Assembly (NCBI RefSeq): GCF_013395055.1
Contig: NZ_CP058349.1
Span: 1,116,001-1,180,000, forward strand
Direction: 5' to 3'
DNA from: Pseudomonas sp. ABC1
Lineage (GTDB): Bacteria; Pseudomonadota; Gammaproteobacteria; Pseudomonadales; Pseudomonadaceae
DNA length: 64,000 bases
In this document: positions 39,310 to 47,598 of the stretch, piece after piece
Position numbering within the stretch: the first letter of the stretch is position 1
How the letters are laid out: every line of letters starts with the position of its first letter
Made by a program: the position numbers and the translations under genes
The notes under the pieces: model-generated
What the model saw: the letters and a program-made list of their open reading frames with translations, nothing else
Told to the model about the DNA's origin: nothing
The model's database searches: none

Positions 39310-40410
39310 ATGGGATTCAATTGCGGCATCGTCGGCCTGCCCAACGTCGGCAAGTCCACCCTGTTCAACGCCCTCACCAAGTCGGGTATTGCGGCGGAAA
39401 ACTTCCCGTTCTGCACCATCGAACCCAACAGCGGCATCGTACCGATGCCGGACGCCCGCCTGGCCGCCCTGGCAGAAATCGTGAAACCGGAGCGCGTGCT
39501 GCCGACCACCATGGAGTTCGTCGATATCGCCGGCCTGGTCGCTGGCGCCTCCAAGGGTGAAGGGCTGGGTAACAAGTTCCTCGCCAACATCCGCGAGACC
39601 GATGCCATCGCCCACGTGGTGCGCTGCTTCGAGGACGACAACGTCATCCACGTCTCCAACTCGGTGGATCCGAAGCGCGACATCGAGATCATCGACCTGG
39701 AGCTGATCTTCGCCGACCTGGACAGCTGCGAGAAGCAACTGCAGAAGGTCACGCGCAATGCCAAGGGCGGCGACAAGGAAGCCCTGGCCCAGAAGGCCCT
39801 GCTGGAAAAACTCATCCCCCACTTCACCGAAGGCAAGCCAGCGCGCTCGCTGCTGAAGAACCTGGGCGATGAAGAAAGGCGCCTGGTGCGCAGCTTCCAC
39901 CTGCTGACCAGCAAGCCGGTGATGTATATCGCCAACGTCGCGGAAGACGGCTTCGAGGGCAACCCGCACCTCGACGTGGTCAAGGCCATCGCCGAGGAAG
40001 AAGGCGCGATTGTCGTACCGGTCTGCAACAAGATCGAAGCGGAAATCGCCGAGCTCGACGACGGCGAAGAGAAGGACATGTTCCTTGAAGCCCTGGGCCT
40101 GGAAGAGCCCGGCCTCAATCGCGTTATCCGCGCCGGCTACGAACTGCTCAACCTGCAGACCTACTTCACCGCCGGGGTCAAGGAAGTGCGCGCATGGACC
40201 GTCAAGGTCGGAGCCACCGCCCCGCAGTCCGCCGCCGTCATCCACACCGACTTCGAGAAAGGCTTCATCCGCGCCGAAGTCATCGCCTACGACGACTTCA
40301 TCCAGTACAAAGGCGAAGCCGGTGCCAAGGAAGCCGGCAAATGGCGCCTGGAAGGCAAGGAATACATCGTCAAGGACGGTGACGTGATGCACTTCCGCTT
40401 TAACGTGTGA
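39310..40410 (+). CDS. ychF: Redox-regulated ribosome-associated ATPase/GTPase YchF
   Basis: 366 residues. The P-loop is GLPNVGKST near the N-terminus, with EFVDIAGLVAGASKGEGLGN (G3 region) and CNKIEAE (altered G4, consistent with ATP preference in the Ola1/YchF group). The C-terminal TGS domain ends in VKDGDVMHFRFNV. YchF binds the ribosome and affects oxidative-stress responses. It follows pth and is the last gene of the block; a hairpin lies about 30 bp further on. Confidence 0.96.
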   Translation: MGFNCGIVGLPNVGKSTLFNALTKSGIAAENFPFCTIEPNSGIVPMPDARLAALAEIVKPERVLPTTMEFVDIAGLVAGASKGEGLGNKFLANIRETDAIAHVVRCFEDDNVIHVSNSVDPKRDIEIIDLELIFADLDSCEKQLQKVTRNAKGGDKEALAQKALLEKLIPHFTEGKPARSLLKNLGDEERRLVRSFHLLTSKPVMYIANVAEDGFEGNPHLDVVKAIAEEEGAIVVPVCNKIEAEIAELDDGEEKDMFLEALGLEEPGLNRVIRAGYELLNLQTYFTAGVKEVRAWTVKVGATAPQSAAVIHTDFEKGFIRAEVIAYDDFIQYKGEAGAKEAGKWRLEGKEYIVKDGDVMHFRFNV

Positions 40411-40440
40411 CCGACATCTAAGCAGTACACCGCAACCCCA

Positions 40441-40468
40441 CTCCTTCGAGGCACCGTCCTCGAAGGAG
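40441..40468 (+). terminator. Hairpin terminator after ychF
   Basis: CTCCTTCGAGG pairs with CCTCGAAGGAG around a 6-nt loop (11-bp stem), followed by CCTGCCTTTCT. The T tract is short. Confidence 0.6.
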
Positions 40469-40525
40469 CCTGCCTTTCTACCGCACTCCCCTGGAAGCTA
40501 CTGCCTTTCCACCACCGGAGGCCCC

Positions 40526-41431
40526 ATGCGAAACAAGAACACGGCCACCCTCATCGGGCTCGTCGCGATCCTGTTGTGGAGTTCGATCGTCGGCCTGATC
40601 CGTGGCGTCAGCGAAAGCTTCGGCGCCATCGGCGGGGCGGCCATGATCTACACCGTCGCGTCGATCTTCCTGCTGCTGACCATCGGCTTTCCCAGGCTGA
40701 GCGATTTCCCCCGCCGCTACCTGCTGTGGGGCAGCCTTTTGTTCATCGCGTACGAACTGTGCCTCTCGCTCTCCATCGGCTATGCCAACAGCAGCCGCCA
40801 GGCCATCGAGGTGGGCATGGTCAATTACCTGTGGCCGACCTTCACCCTGCTCGCCGCGATTGCCTTCAACGGCCAGAAAGCGAACGCACTGGTGATACCC
40901 GGCAGCCTGCTGGCACTGTTCGGAATCTGCTGGGTACTGGGCGGCGACGAGGGACTGGACCTGGCCGAAATGGCGGCGAACGTCACGGACAACCCGCTGA
41001 GCTACGGCCTGGCATTCTCCGGGGCGCTGATCTGGGCAGCCTATTGCAGCGTAACCGCACGGATCGCCAATGGCCGGAATGGCATCACGCTGTTCTTCAT
41101 GCTGGTCGCCCTGGCGCTCTGGAGCCACTACCTGATCGCGGACAGCGGCAGCATGGACTTCAACGCCCACTCGCTCCTGACGCTGGCCATGGCTGCCGGC
41201 GCCATGGGCTTCGGCTATGCCGCGTGGAACGTCGGCATCCTGCACGGCAACATCACCGTACTGGCCGGGGCGTCCTACTTTACCCCGATCCTCTCCGCCG
41301 CCCTGGCCGCCCTGTTTCTGCAAACGGCACTTTCCCCTGCCTTCTGGCAAGGCACAGTCATGGTCTGCGGGGGATCGATCCTGTGCTGGCTGGCGGTACG
41401 CAAGCAGACGGCGGAAAAGTCGCCGTCCTGA
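40526..41431 (+). CDS. yddG: YddG-like aromatic amino-acid exporter (DMT superfamily)
   Basis: 301 residues with about 10 hydrophobic segments in two EamA-like halves. The N-terminus NTATLIGLVAILLWSSIVGLIRGVSESFG and the VGMVNYLWPTFTLL segment match YddG, which exports aromatic amino acids and threonine analogues in enterobacteria. Substrate assignment is by similarity only. The first ATG is preceded by GGAGG 6 nt upstream. It stands alone between the ychF terminator and a convergent Sel1-repeat gene. Confidence 0.85.
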   Translation: MRNKNTATLIGLVAILLWSSIVGLIRGVSESFGAIGGAAMIYTVASIFLLLTIGFPRLSDFPRRYLLWGSLLFIAYELCLSLSIGYANSSRQAIEVGMVNYLWPTFTLLAAIAFNGQKANALVIPGSLLALFGICWVLGGDEGLDLAEMAANVTDNPLSYGLAFSGALIWAAYCSVTARIANGRNGITLFFMLVALALWSHYLIADSGSMDFNAHSLLTLAMAAGAMGFGYAAWNVGILHGNITVLAGASYFTPILSAALAALFLQTALSPAFWQGTVMVCGGSILCWLAVRKQTAEKSPS

Positions 41432-41487
41432 AGGGCATCTTCACAGTGGTGTGAGCGAATGGATGCGGGTGCGCTAGCGCGACAGTC

Positions 41488-41886
41488 TCAGGGCAACTCG
41501 CGCAGCAGCGTCCTGGCTTCGTCCGAGCCACGGGAAACCGCCTGCTCCAGCCAATGGCGGGCAAGCGCCGGCTCGCGCTGCTTGGGTTGGCAATAGAGAC
41601 GCCCCAGCTCCAGCTGGGCCTGGCAATCGCCGGCGCGGGCAGCCTGGCGCAGCAGCTCCAGGCCGATACGCCGATCACGCTGGCTATCGCAGTCATGACA
41701 GAGCAAGCGCCCAAGGCGGCTTTGCGCCACGACCACGCCATCCAGTGCCGGTTGTTTGAGCAAACGCCCAGCCAGGCGTTTGACGCCTCGGGCCTGGCCC
41801 AGAGACCGATTGTCGAGCAACCACAATGCCATGTGCATGGGCAGTCGACGGCTGGCCTGAACTGAAACGCTGGTGGGGATTCTCAT
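41488..41886 (-). CDS. Small Sel1/TPR-like repeat protein
   Basis: 132 residues; the ATG at 41886 or an internal ATG at 41838 (MHMALWLLDN) could be the start, neither with a good ribosome-binding site. From residue 50 two Sel1-like helical hairpins are visible (LGLELLRQAARAGDCQAQLELGRLY, shortened: GLELLRQAARAGDCQAQ, then ALARHWLEQAVSRGSDEA). No signal peptide is seen from either start, so the protein is probably cytoplasmic. Sel1 repeats mediate protein contacts; no specific role is known to me. Confidence 0.75.
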   Translation of the reverse strand: MRIPTSVSVQASRRLPMHMALWLLDNRSLGQARGVKRLAGRLLKQPALDGVVVAQSRLGRLLCHDCDSQRDRRIGLELLRQAARAGDCQAQLELGRLYCQPKQREPALARHWLEQAVSRGSDEARTLLRELP

Positions 41887-42272
41887 GGATGACAGCGGCA
41901 GAGACCGTGGAAGGCGCGCACTCTACTCCTTTTTGGCAGAAGGTAAAGACTTGCCCACACACTCGAACCGGGCATTCTGGAGTAATACCGAGAAACCCAC
42001 AGAAGCTGTGGATAACCTGGTGGATAAACTGCGTAAAAAAGCCCGCCGACCGCTTGCCACGGGGGCTTGGGTCAAATTGTGGCTTTTTTCACCAGCCACT
42101 AATTATCCTTATATTTCATGCAGTTAGATTGTTAGCACAAAAGTATTGGAAGCAGCGGAAAGCAGGAATAAGCGCTTGACGCCGCACCCGGAAAATGTGC
42201 ACAAGTTTTGTGCCTTCCGTCGGATACCCTGCACAATCATGCCGCACACGCCCAGGAACGGAGCGATTCTCC
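41887..42272. other. A+T-rich gene-free interval with DnaA boxes
   Basis: 386 bp between the divergent Sel1 gene and ydbH. I find no convincing gene; an 84-codon frame at 41873-42127 has no family features and is biased by A+T-rich sequence. The interval holds two DnaA-box-like sites, a possible long-loop hairpin (AAAAAAGCC at 42035-42043 with GGCTTTTTT about 40 nt later) and A/T-rich stretches (ACTAATTATCCTTATATTTC). It must also contain the promoter for ydbH. Confidence 0.6.
42007..42027 (-). promoter_or_regulatory. Two tandem DnaA-box-like sequences
   Basis: On the minus strand TTATCCACA (42015-42007) is a perfect DnaA-box consensus, and TTATCCACC (42027-42019) matches 8 of 9, in the same orientation and 12 bp apart. 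Whether DnaA binds here is untested. Confidence 0.6.
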
Positions 42273-44840
42273 ATGCGTAAAAGCTTCAGGTGGCTACTCT
42301 GTACGGCCGCACTGATCGTCATGCTGGCGATCATCGCCGGCCTTTATGGGCAACAGCGCTGGCACGCGGTGAAGCAAGCGAACGGCATCACGGCCCTCGA
42401 CTGGAAGGGCCTGGGTATCGCCCGCACCGGCATCACACTGGAAAGCCTCACCCTGCAACAGGCGCTGCCAAACGGCGAGCAGCGTGCCCTTACAGCTCAA
42501 GGCCTGCGCCTGGACACGCACAGCCTGTTCTCTCCCCTGCCGCTGCGTTCGCTGCATATCGACCACCTGCTCATCGCCATACACCCCGGCGAACCGCAAG
42601 CCGCCACTGCGGCGTCAGACAGCATCGACCCAGCGATGCTCCAGCAATGGGCAGCCTGGATACCGGAACAGGGCACGCTGCCAGACATCGCACTGGAACT
42701 GCCCTGCGCCACGGGCCAGTGCCGGGAAAGCCTTGCCCTGCACTGGCAACACGGTGGCCAGGAACTGCTGCCGGTTGAAATCGAACTGACCGCACAACGG
42801 GACATGCACAGCCTGACCCTGGCCATCCAGGCCGTGCCGAGCCAGGTGGCGGACCTGCAAGTGGACGCCAGGCTTTCCCTGGACGGGCAGCCCCGTATCT
42901 TCCTGCACAACCTGATCACCTCCGGCCCCGAACGCTGGACCGGCAGCATGACCATGGGCAGCCTGCCGGAGGCGCCCTGGCTGCTCGCCTGGCTCTCGCC
43001 CTGGCTTCCGCAGGTGCCTCAGGCGCTGCCCAGCCTTCCAGAACAGATGCACATGGTCGCAAGCTGGGCACTCGACCAGCCCCTGCGCGGCACGGACAGC
43101 CTTTCCGGAGAGGCCAACCTGGACCTGGCGCTGCCCGAGTACTGGCCACTGCCAGGACTCGGCCTGCTCAAGGGCAATCTCAATGCCCGGATACAGGGCC
43201 GAGACGGTCTGTGGCTACCATCCAGCCTGAGCGCAGCCCTCGCCTGGCAACCGCCACCCAGCCTGCTGGAGCAGCTTCCCCCGGATACACGTCCCTCTGA
43301 ACTGACCCTGGATGTCACGCCTCAGGTACAGCCGGAAGCGCCAGGCACCCTGCCCCTGTACGTCCAGCTACGGAGCAAGGGCAACCTCGACCTGCGACTG
43401 GACAGCGCCCTCCAATTGCACACCACCGCCCCTGACTACCGCCTCGACCTGCAAGACGGGCAACTGCGCCTGAGTGCGGGCAACCTGGCCATCCTCGACC
43501 ACCGGCTGAACGCGCTGGCCGGGACGCTGCGTTTCAATGCCAGCATCGACCGCGAAAAAGCCGAACTGCGACTCACGGACGGCTCGAACCTGACCCTGGG
43601 CAAGGTGAACGCCAGCGACTGGTCTGGCGAGAAACTGCACCTGAAGCTGAAAGACGCACAGCTCCTCGCAGCGCTGCAACCCACGACACCCGAAGGCCCC
43701 GTCATCACGCTGCAAGCGTCTCCCGAGCTGAGTGTGCAGAAGCTCTCCCATACCGCTCTCAAACCCCAGGGCTGGCAATGGCAAGGGAAGCTGCAGGCGC
43801 ATGATGGCCAGGTGGCTCTGCAAGGCCCCCTAAGCAACGATGCGGGCCTGGGCCTGCAGTTGAAGGTGGATAGATCCCCTACCGGCGTACTCGCCGTGAC
43901 AGCCGACATGCAGGAAATCTTCTTCCGCGCCGGCAACCCACTGTCAGGCAGTTTCAGCGACTGGCCACAGACCCTGGCTCTGGACAATGGCCGCCTTAAC
44001 GCCAAGGCCAGGCTCGACTGGTCTCCCACCGCCGACATGACCGCCAGCCTGCAACTGGACGCCAAAGGGCTTGCCGGCATCTATGCGCGCAGCGAACTGA
44101 GCGGACTGGACATCGCGGCACAGGCACGTCTGTCGGGGCAGGCGCTGCGCGTAGAGGATGCGCGACTGAACCTGCAACAACTCAATGTAGGCTTTCCCAT
44201 CGGCCCACTGCGCTGGCAGGGCCAGTACCAGGCCACCCTGCAGAAACCGGCAGCGGGCCACCTGCAATGGCAAACCGCTGAAACCCGGTTGCTGGGCGGG
44301 CACCTCTGGCTGGACGCGGGCGATATCGACCTGGCAGCCAGCGAGCAGCGCCTGGCCCTGCACCTCGAAGGACTGCAGATACCGGAGCTGCTGCGCGCCT
44401 ATCCGGCCGAGGGGCTGGCGGGCACCGGCATCATCGACGGCAATGCCCGCTTGCGCAGCTCGGCGGCGGGCTACAGCGTCGACCAGGGCCTGTTGAGCGC
44501 CCGCGAACCCGGAGGCATCCTGCGCTTCCGCTCGGCGAAGATACAGGCACTGGGGCAATCCAACCCGGCGATGAAAATCGTCGCCCAAGCCCTGGACGAC
44601 TTCCACTACAGCCGTCTCGACAGCGATGTCCGCTATGATGAGCGCGGCAAGCTGCAACTCGGCCTGCGCCTGCATGGCAACAACCCGACGCTGGAAGGCG
44701 GGCGCCCGATCAATTTCTCGATCAACCTGGAAGAAGACATCCCCGCCCTGCTGACCAGTCTGCAATTGAGCGATAGAGTGAGCGAAACCATCCAGCGGCG
44801 TGTACAGCAAAGCCTGCAACGCGACAAGACCGCCCCCTGA
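42273..44840 (+). CDS. ydbH: YdbH, AsmA-like inter-membrane bridge protein
   Basis: 855 residues from the ATG at 42273 (MRKSFRWLLCTAALIVML), which starts directly before a single N-terminal membrane helix (about 6-27). The rest is a very long, repetitive beta-rich region typical of AsmA-like proteins, ending in the conserved FHYSRLDSDVRYDERGKLQLGL and PINFSINLEEDIPALL segments of YdbH. In E. coli, YdbH, TamB and YhdP redundantly carry phospholipids from inner to outer membrane, and YdbH works with the lipoprotein YnbE. Here ynbE and ydbL follow directly, so the identification is strong despite no close sequence check. Confidence 0.88.
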   Translation: MRKSFRWLLCTAALIVMLAIIAGLYGQQRWHAVKQANGITALDWKGLGIARTGITLESLTLQQALPNGEQRALTAQGLRLDTHSLFSPLPLRSLHIDHLLIAIHPGEPQAATAASDSIDPAMLQQWAAWIPEQGTLPDIALELPCATGQCRESLALHWQHGGQELLPVEIELTAQRDMHSLTLAIQAVPSQVADLQVDARLSLDGQPRIFLHNLITSGPERWTGSMTMGSLPEAPWLLAWLSPWLPQVPQALPSLPEQMHMVASWALDQPLRGTDSLSGEANLDLALPEYWPLPGLGLLKGNLNARIQGRDGLWLPSSLSAALAWQPPPSLLEQLPPDTRPSELTLDVTPQVQPEAPGTLPLYVQLRSKGNLDLRLDSALQLHTTAPDYRLDLQDGQLRLSAGNLAILDHRLNALAGTLRFNASIDREKAELRLTDGSNLTLGKVNASDWSGEKLHLKLKDAQLLAALQPTTPEGPVITLQASPELSVQKLSHTALKPQGWQWQGKLQAHDGQVALQGPLSNDAGLGLQLKVDRSPTGVLAVTADMQEIFFRAGNPLSGSFSDWPQTLALDNGRLNAKARLDWSPTADMTASLQLDAKGLAGIYARSELSGLDIAAQARLSGQALRVEDARLNLQQLNVGFPIGPLRWQGQYQATLQKPAAGHLQWQTAETRLLGGHLWLDAGDIDLAASEQRLALHLEGLQIPELLRAYPAEGLAGTGIIDGNARLRSSAAGYSVDQGLLSAREPGGILRFRSAKIQALGQSNPAMKIVAQALDDFHYSRLDSDVRYDERGKLQLGLRLHGNNPTLEGGRPINFSINLEEDIPALLTSLQLSDRVSETIQRRVQQSLQRDKTAP

Positions 44841-44855
44841 GACAGGAGAATCTCC

Positions 44856-45041
44856 ATGCGACCGCCCCTGATCCTCTTCACCCTGGCCCTGCTCGTCAGC
44901 GCCTGTACCCCGCGTGTCGAACTGGCGGTTCCCAGCGAACCGATCAATATCAACCTGAACGTGAAGATCGAGCACGAGATCTACATCAAGGTCGACAAGG
45001 CCCTGGACTCGATCATCAACGAAGACAGCGGCCTTTTCTGA
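44856..45041 (+). CDS. ynbE: YnbE, small outer-membrane lipoprotein partner of YdbH
   Basis: 61 residues. A lipobox LLVSAC (Cys 17) follows a short hydrophobic signal, and the mature peptide PININLNVKIEHEIYIKVDKALDSII is the conserved YnbE sequence. Known work in E. coli has YnbE multimerising by beta-strand addition to the C-terminus of YdbH at the outer membrane. It lies 15 bp after ydbH with AGGAG upstream and 9 bp before ydbL. Confidence 0.92.
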   Translation: MRPPLILFTLALLVSACTPRVELAVPSEPININLNVKIEHEIYIKVDKALDSIINEDSGLF

Positions 45042-45050
45042 GGACTAGCC

Positions 45051-45395
45051 ATGAACAAGCCATTCACACTTGGAACCCTGTTGCTGACCCTGTGCCTGAG
45101 CCTGCCTGCGGCAGCCATGAACCTCAACCAGGCCATGTCCGCCCTCGGCGATGCCAAGGCCAGTGGCCTGGTGGGCGAGAAGCCCGACGGCTACCTGGGC
45201 GTGGTGCGCTCCAGCGGCGATGCCGAGTCCATCGCCAGCCAGATCAACCAGGCCCGCCGCGCCGAATACCAGCGTGTCGCCCAGAAGAACGGCGTCGCCA
45301 TCAAGGACGTGGAAGTCATTGCCGGCAAGAAAGCCATCGAGAAAACCCCCAGCGGGCAATTCATCCAGCTCGACGGCAACTGGGTGAAAAAATAA
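45051..45395 (+). CDS. ydbL: YdbL (DUF1318), periplasmic
   Basis: 114 residues. A signal peptide (about 1-22, ending AAA) precedes the DUF1318 domain: MNLNQAMSALGDAKASGLVGEKPDGYLG and ARRAEYQRVAQKNGV. E. coli ydbL is the third gene of the ydbH-ynbE-ydbL operon and appears to limit YnbE multimerisation. It ends with GQFIQLDGNWVKK. It starts 9 bp after ynbE, and the operon appears to stop here; the isochorismatase-like gene begins 70 bp later. Confidence 0.92.
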   Translation: MNKPFTLGTLLLTLCLSLPAAAMNLNQAMSALGDAKASGLVGEKPDGYLGVVRSSGDAESIASQINQARRAEYQRVAQKNGVAIKDVEVIAGKKAIEKTPSGQFIQLDGNWVKK

Positions 45396-45465
45396 CCTCC
45401 CGTTTCGCCGCCCTGGCCATGGCCGCCAGGGCGTCCTTTCCATTGAATCCAGGAAGAACAACAAG

Positions 45466-46008
45466 ATGCGGATCAAAGCGAACGACTCCACCCTGCTCGT
45501 CATCGATATCCAGGAACGCCTGCTGCCGGTGATCCTCGACAGCGACGCCATGATCGAACACAGCGGCTGGCTGATCCGGGCCGCCCAGCGCCTCGGCATT
45601 CCGGTACTCCTGAGCGAGCAGTACACCAAGGGCCTCGGCCTGACCACCGCCAGCCTGCGCGAAGGCATCGCCGCCGACGCCATCCTGGAGAAGCTGGAGT
45701 TCTCCGCGGCTCGCAGCGGGGAGCTGTTCAAACTGCCGGGGGGCGAGCGCCAGCAGTTCATTATCTGCGGCTGCGAAACCCATGTCTGCGTCTTGCAGAC
45801 CGTGCTCGACCTGCTGGAGCGCGGCAACCAGGTCTTTATCGTCGAAGAGGCGGTCAGCTCGCGCCGTGCCTCCGACAAGAAACTGGCACTGAAACGCATG
45901 CGACAGGCCGGCGCGACCATCGTCTCGCGGGAGATGGTCGTCTTCGAATGGCTGGAAAAGGCCGGAACCGATGAATTCCGTGCCATCAGCAAGGAATTCA
46001 TTCGCTGA
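45466..46008 (+). CDS. Isochorismatase-family cysteine hydrolase
   Basis: 180 residues. The catalytic triad of the superfamily is visible: D14 (VIDIQERL), K76 (LEKLEFSA) and C108 (CGCETHVCVLQT). The family includes isochorismatases, nicotinamidases and many hydrolases of unknown substrate; this one resembles the YcaC-type single-domain form, without the residues that would identify a substrate. The start is ATG with AGGAAGA upstream. It is followed by REP-like palindromes. Confidence 0.85.
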   Translation: MRIKANDSTLLVIDIQERLLPVILDSDAMIEHSGWLIRAAQRLGIPVLLSEQYTKGLGLTTASLREGIAADAILEKLEFSAARSGELFKLPGGERQQFIICGCETHVCVLQTVLDLLERGNQVFIVEEAVSSRRASDKKLALKRMRQAGATIVSREMVVFEWLEKAGTDEFRAISKEFIR

Positions 46009-46309
46009 TTTGCGCACCGACTCCTGTCGCTGGGTCCCCGCCTTCGCGGGGACGACGGATGCAGGGGGTTCGTGTATCCCCACTCCCCGTCATTCCCGCA
46101 AAGGCGGGAATCCATGCGATGTCGGTAGCGCCACCGGTCTTGCTTACCGGCAAGTGCTATCCGACACATTGAAAAGCATGATGCTTACCTCGTGACCAAT
46201 CGCGGCTGAACCCTCACGCCCCTGGCCGCTCCAAGCAGACTCCCGGTTTCAACGGGCCGAACCTATTTGTTATGGTCCACGGGTCCGTCAATTGCTTATG
46301 GAGCTGTTT
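46009..46309. repeat. REP-like palindrome pair in the gap before the MscS gene
   Basis: Two related hairpins in opposite orientation: GTCCCCGCCTTCGCGGGGAC at 46034-46053 and ATTCCCGCAAAGGCGGGAAT at 46092-46111. The flanks are related too: CGACGG after the first matches CCCGTC before the second. This is the widespread proteobacterial TCATTCCCGCxxAGGCGGGAA family. The remaining roughly 200 bp, up to the channel gene, shows no gene. Confidence 0.8.
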
Positions 46310-47578
46310 ATGCGTGAAGAATGGGCTGTCTGGCTCGCCTGGCTGGAAAATCATCCCGAACTGCACACCTTGCTCGCCTGCGCGGCGCTGATCGTCGCCG
46401 CCTGGGTCTCCAACTGGCTGGTCAAGCGCATCCTGGTACGTGGTCTTTATCACCTGCTGCAACACAACCGTCAGGGCCATGTGCAGGACTTCGGCATCAT
46501 CAAGCGCCTGTCGAATATCGTGCCAGCGCTGGTGCTGTCGATCGGCGTGGGAGCGGTGCCCGGCCTGCCGGAAGCCGCCGTGACGGTGGTGCGCAACGTC
46601 TGCAGCGGCTTTATCGTACTGACCATCGCCCTGGCCATCGGCGCCCTGCTGGACATCATCAACCTGATCTACCAGCGTCGCTCGGATGCACGCCAGCACC
46701 CGATCAAGGGCTACCTGCAAGTCCTGAAGATCGCCATCTACGCCATCGCCACCATCCTGATCATCGCCGCCCTGATCGACCGCTCGCCGCTGATCCTGCT
46801 GTCCGGCCTGGGCGCCATGGCCGCAGTGCTCATGTTGATCTTCCAGGACACCATCCTGTCCCTGGTGGCCAGCGTACAGATCACCTCCAACGACATCATT
46901 CGCGTCGGTGACTGGGTGGAAATGCCCCAATTGAACGCCGATGGCGACGTGATCGACATCGCCCTGCACACGGTCAAGGTGCAGAACTGGGACAAGACCA
47001 TCACCAGCATCCCGACCAAGCGCTTCATCACCGACTCGTTCAAGAACTGGCGCGGCATGCAGGAAAGTGGCGGGCGGCGCATCAAGCGCAGCCTCTACCT
47101 GGACCAGCAGAGCGTGCGTTTTCTCGACACGGACGAGCGCCAGCGGCTACGCCGCTTCAACCTGCTGGAGCAGTACGTCGAAACCAAGAAGCAGGAAATC
47201 GAAGCCTGGAACGCCAGGCTTGCCGAGCGCGGCGAGGAGCCGGTGAACACCCGCCGCCTGACCAATCTCGGCAGCTTCCGCGCCTATGTGGAACGCTACC
47301 TGCGCAGCCATCCGGGCATCCACCAGGGCATGACACTGATGGCGCGCCAACTCAGCCCGACCGCCGATGGCCTGCCACTGGAAATCTACTGCTTCACCAA
47401 TACGGTGGCCTGGACCGAGTACGAAGGCATCCAGTCGGATATCTTCGACCACCTGCTGGCGATCCTGCCGGAGTTCGGCCTGCGCGTGTTCCAGCACCCG
47501 AGCGGTGCGGACATGCGCGAGTTACGCCTGCCCCGCGAGGCCGAAGCGCCTGCTGGCGAGAAAGCCACTCCCGCTTGA
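46310..47578 (+). CDS. YbdG-type mechanosensitive channel (MscS family)
   Basis: 422 residues from the ATG at 46310, which has GGAG 6 nt upstream; an ATG four codons earlier (46298) is possible. Four to five membrane helices in the first 190 residues lead into the MscS pore and beta domain (FQDTILSLVASVQITSNDIIRVGDWVEMP) and the C-terminal cage. A long insert after residue 260 with a charged coiled coil (YVETKKQEIEAWNARLAERGEE) is typical of the YbdG/MscM group. The channels release solutes on membrane tension. Confidence 0.9.
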   Translation: MREEWAVWLAWLENHPELHTLLACAALIVAAWVSNWLVKRILVRGLYHLLQHNRQGHVQDFGIIKRLSNIVPALVLSIGVGAVPGLPEAAVTVVRNVCSGFIVLTIALAIGALLDIINLIYQRRSDARQHPIKGYLQVLKIAIYAIATILIIAALIDRSPLILLSGLGAMAAVLMLIFQDTILSLVASVQITSNDIIRVGDWVEMPQLNADGDVIDIALHTVKVQNWDKTITSIPTKRFITDSFKNWRGMQESGGRRIKRSLYLDQQSVRFLDTDERQRLRRFNLLEQYVETKKQEIEAWNARLAERGEEPVNTRRLTNLGSFRAYVERYLRSHPGIHQGMTLMARQLSPTADGLPLEIYCFTNTVAWTEYEGIQSDIFDHLLAILPEFGLRVFQHPSGADMRELRLPREAEAPAGEKATPA

Positions 47579-47598
47579 ATCGTGCAGTTCAATAAAGC

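Noticed and set aside
41873..42127. An 84-codon frame overlapping the Sel1 start and DnaA boxes
   Set aside because: No ribosome-binding site, no family pattern, and its composition reflects an A+T-rich gap.
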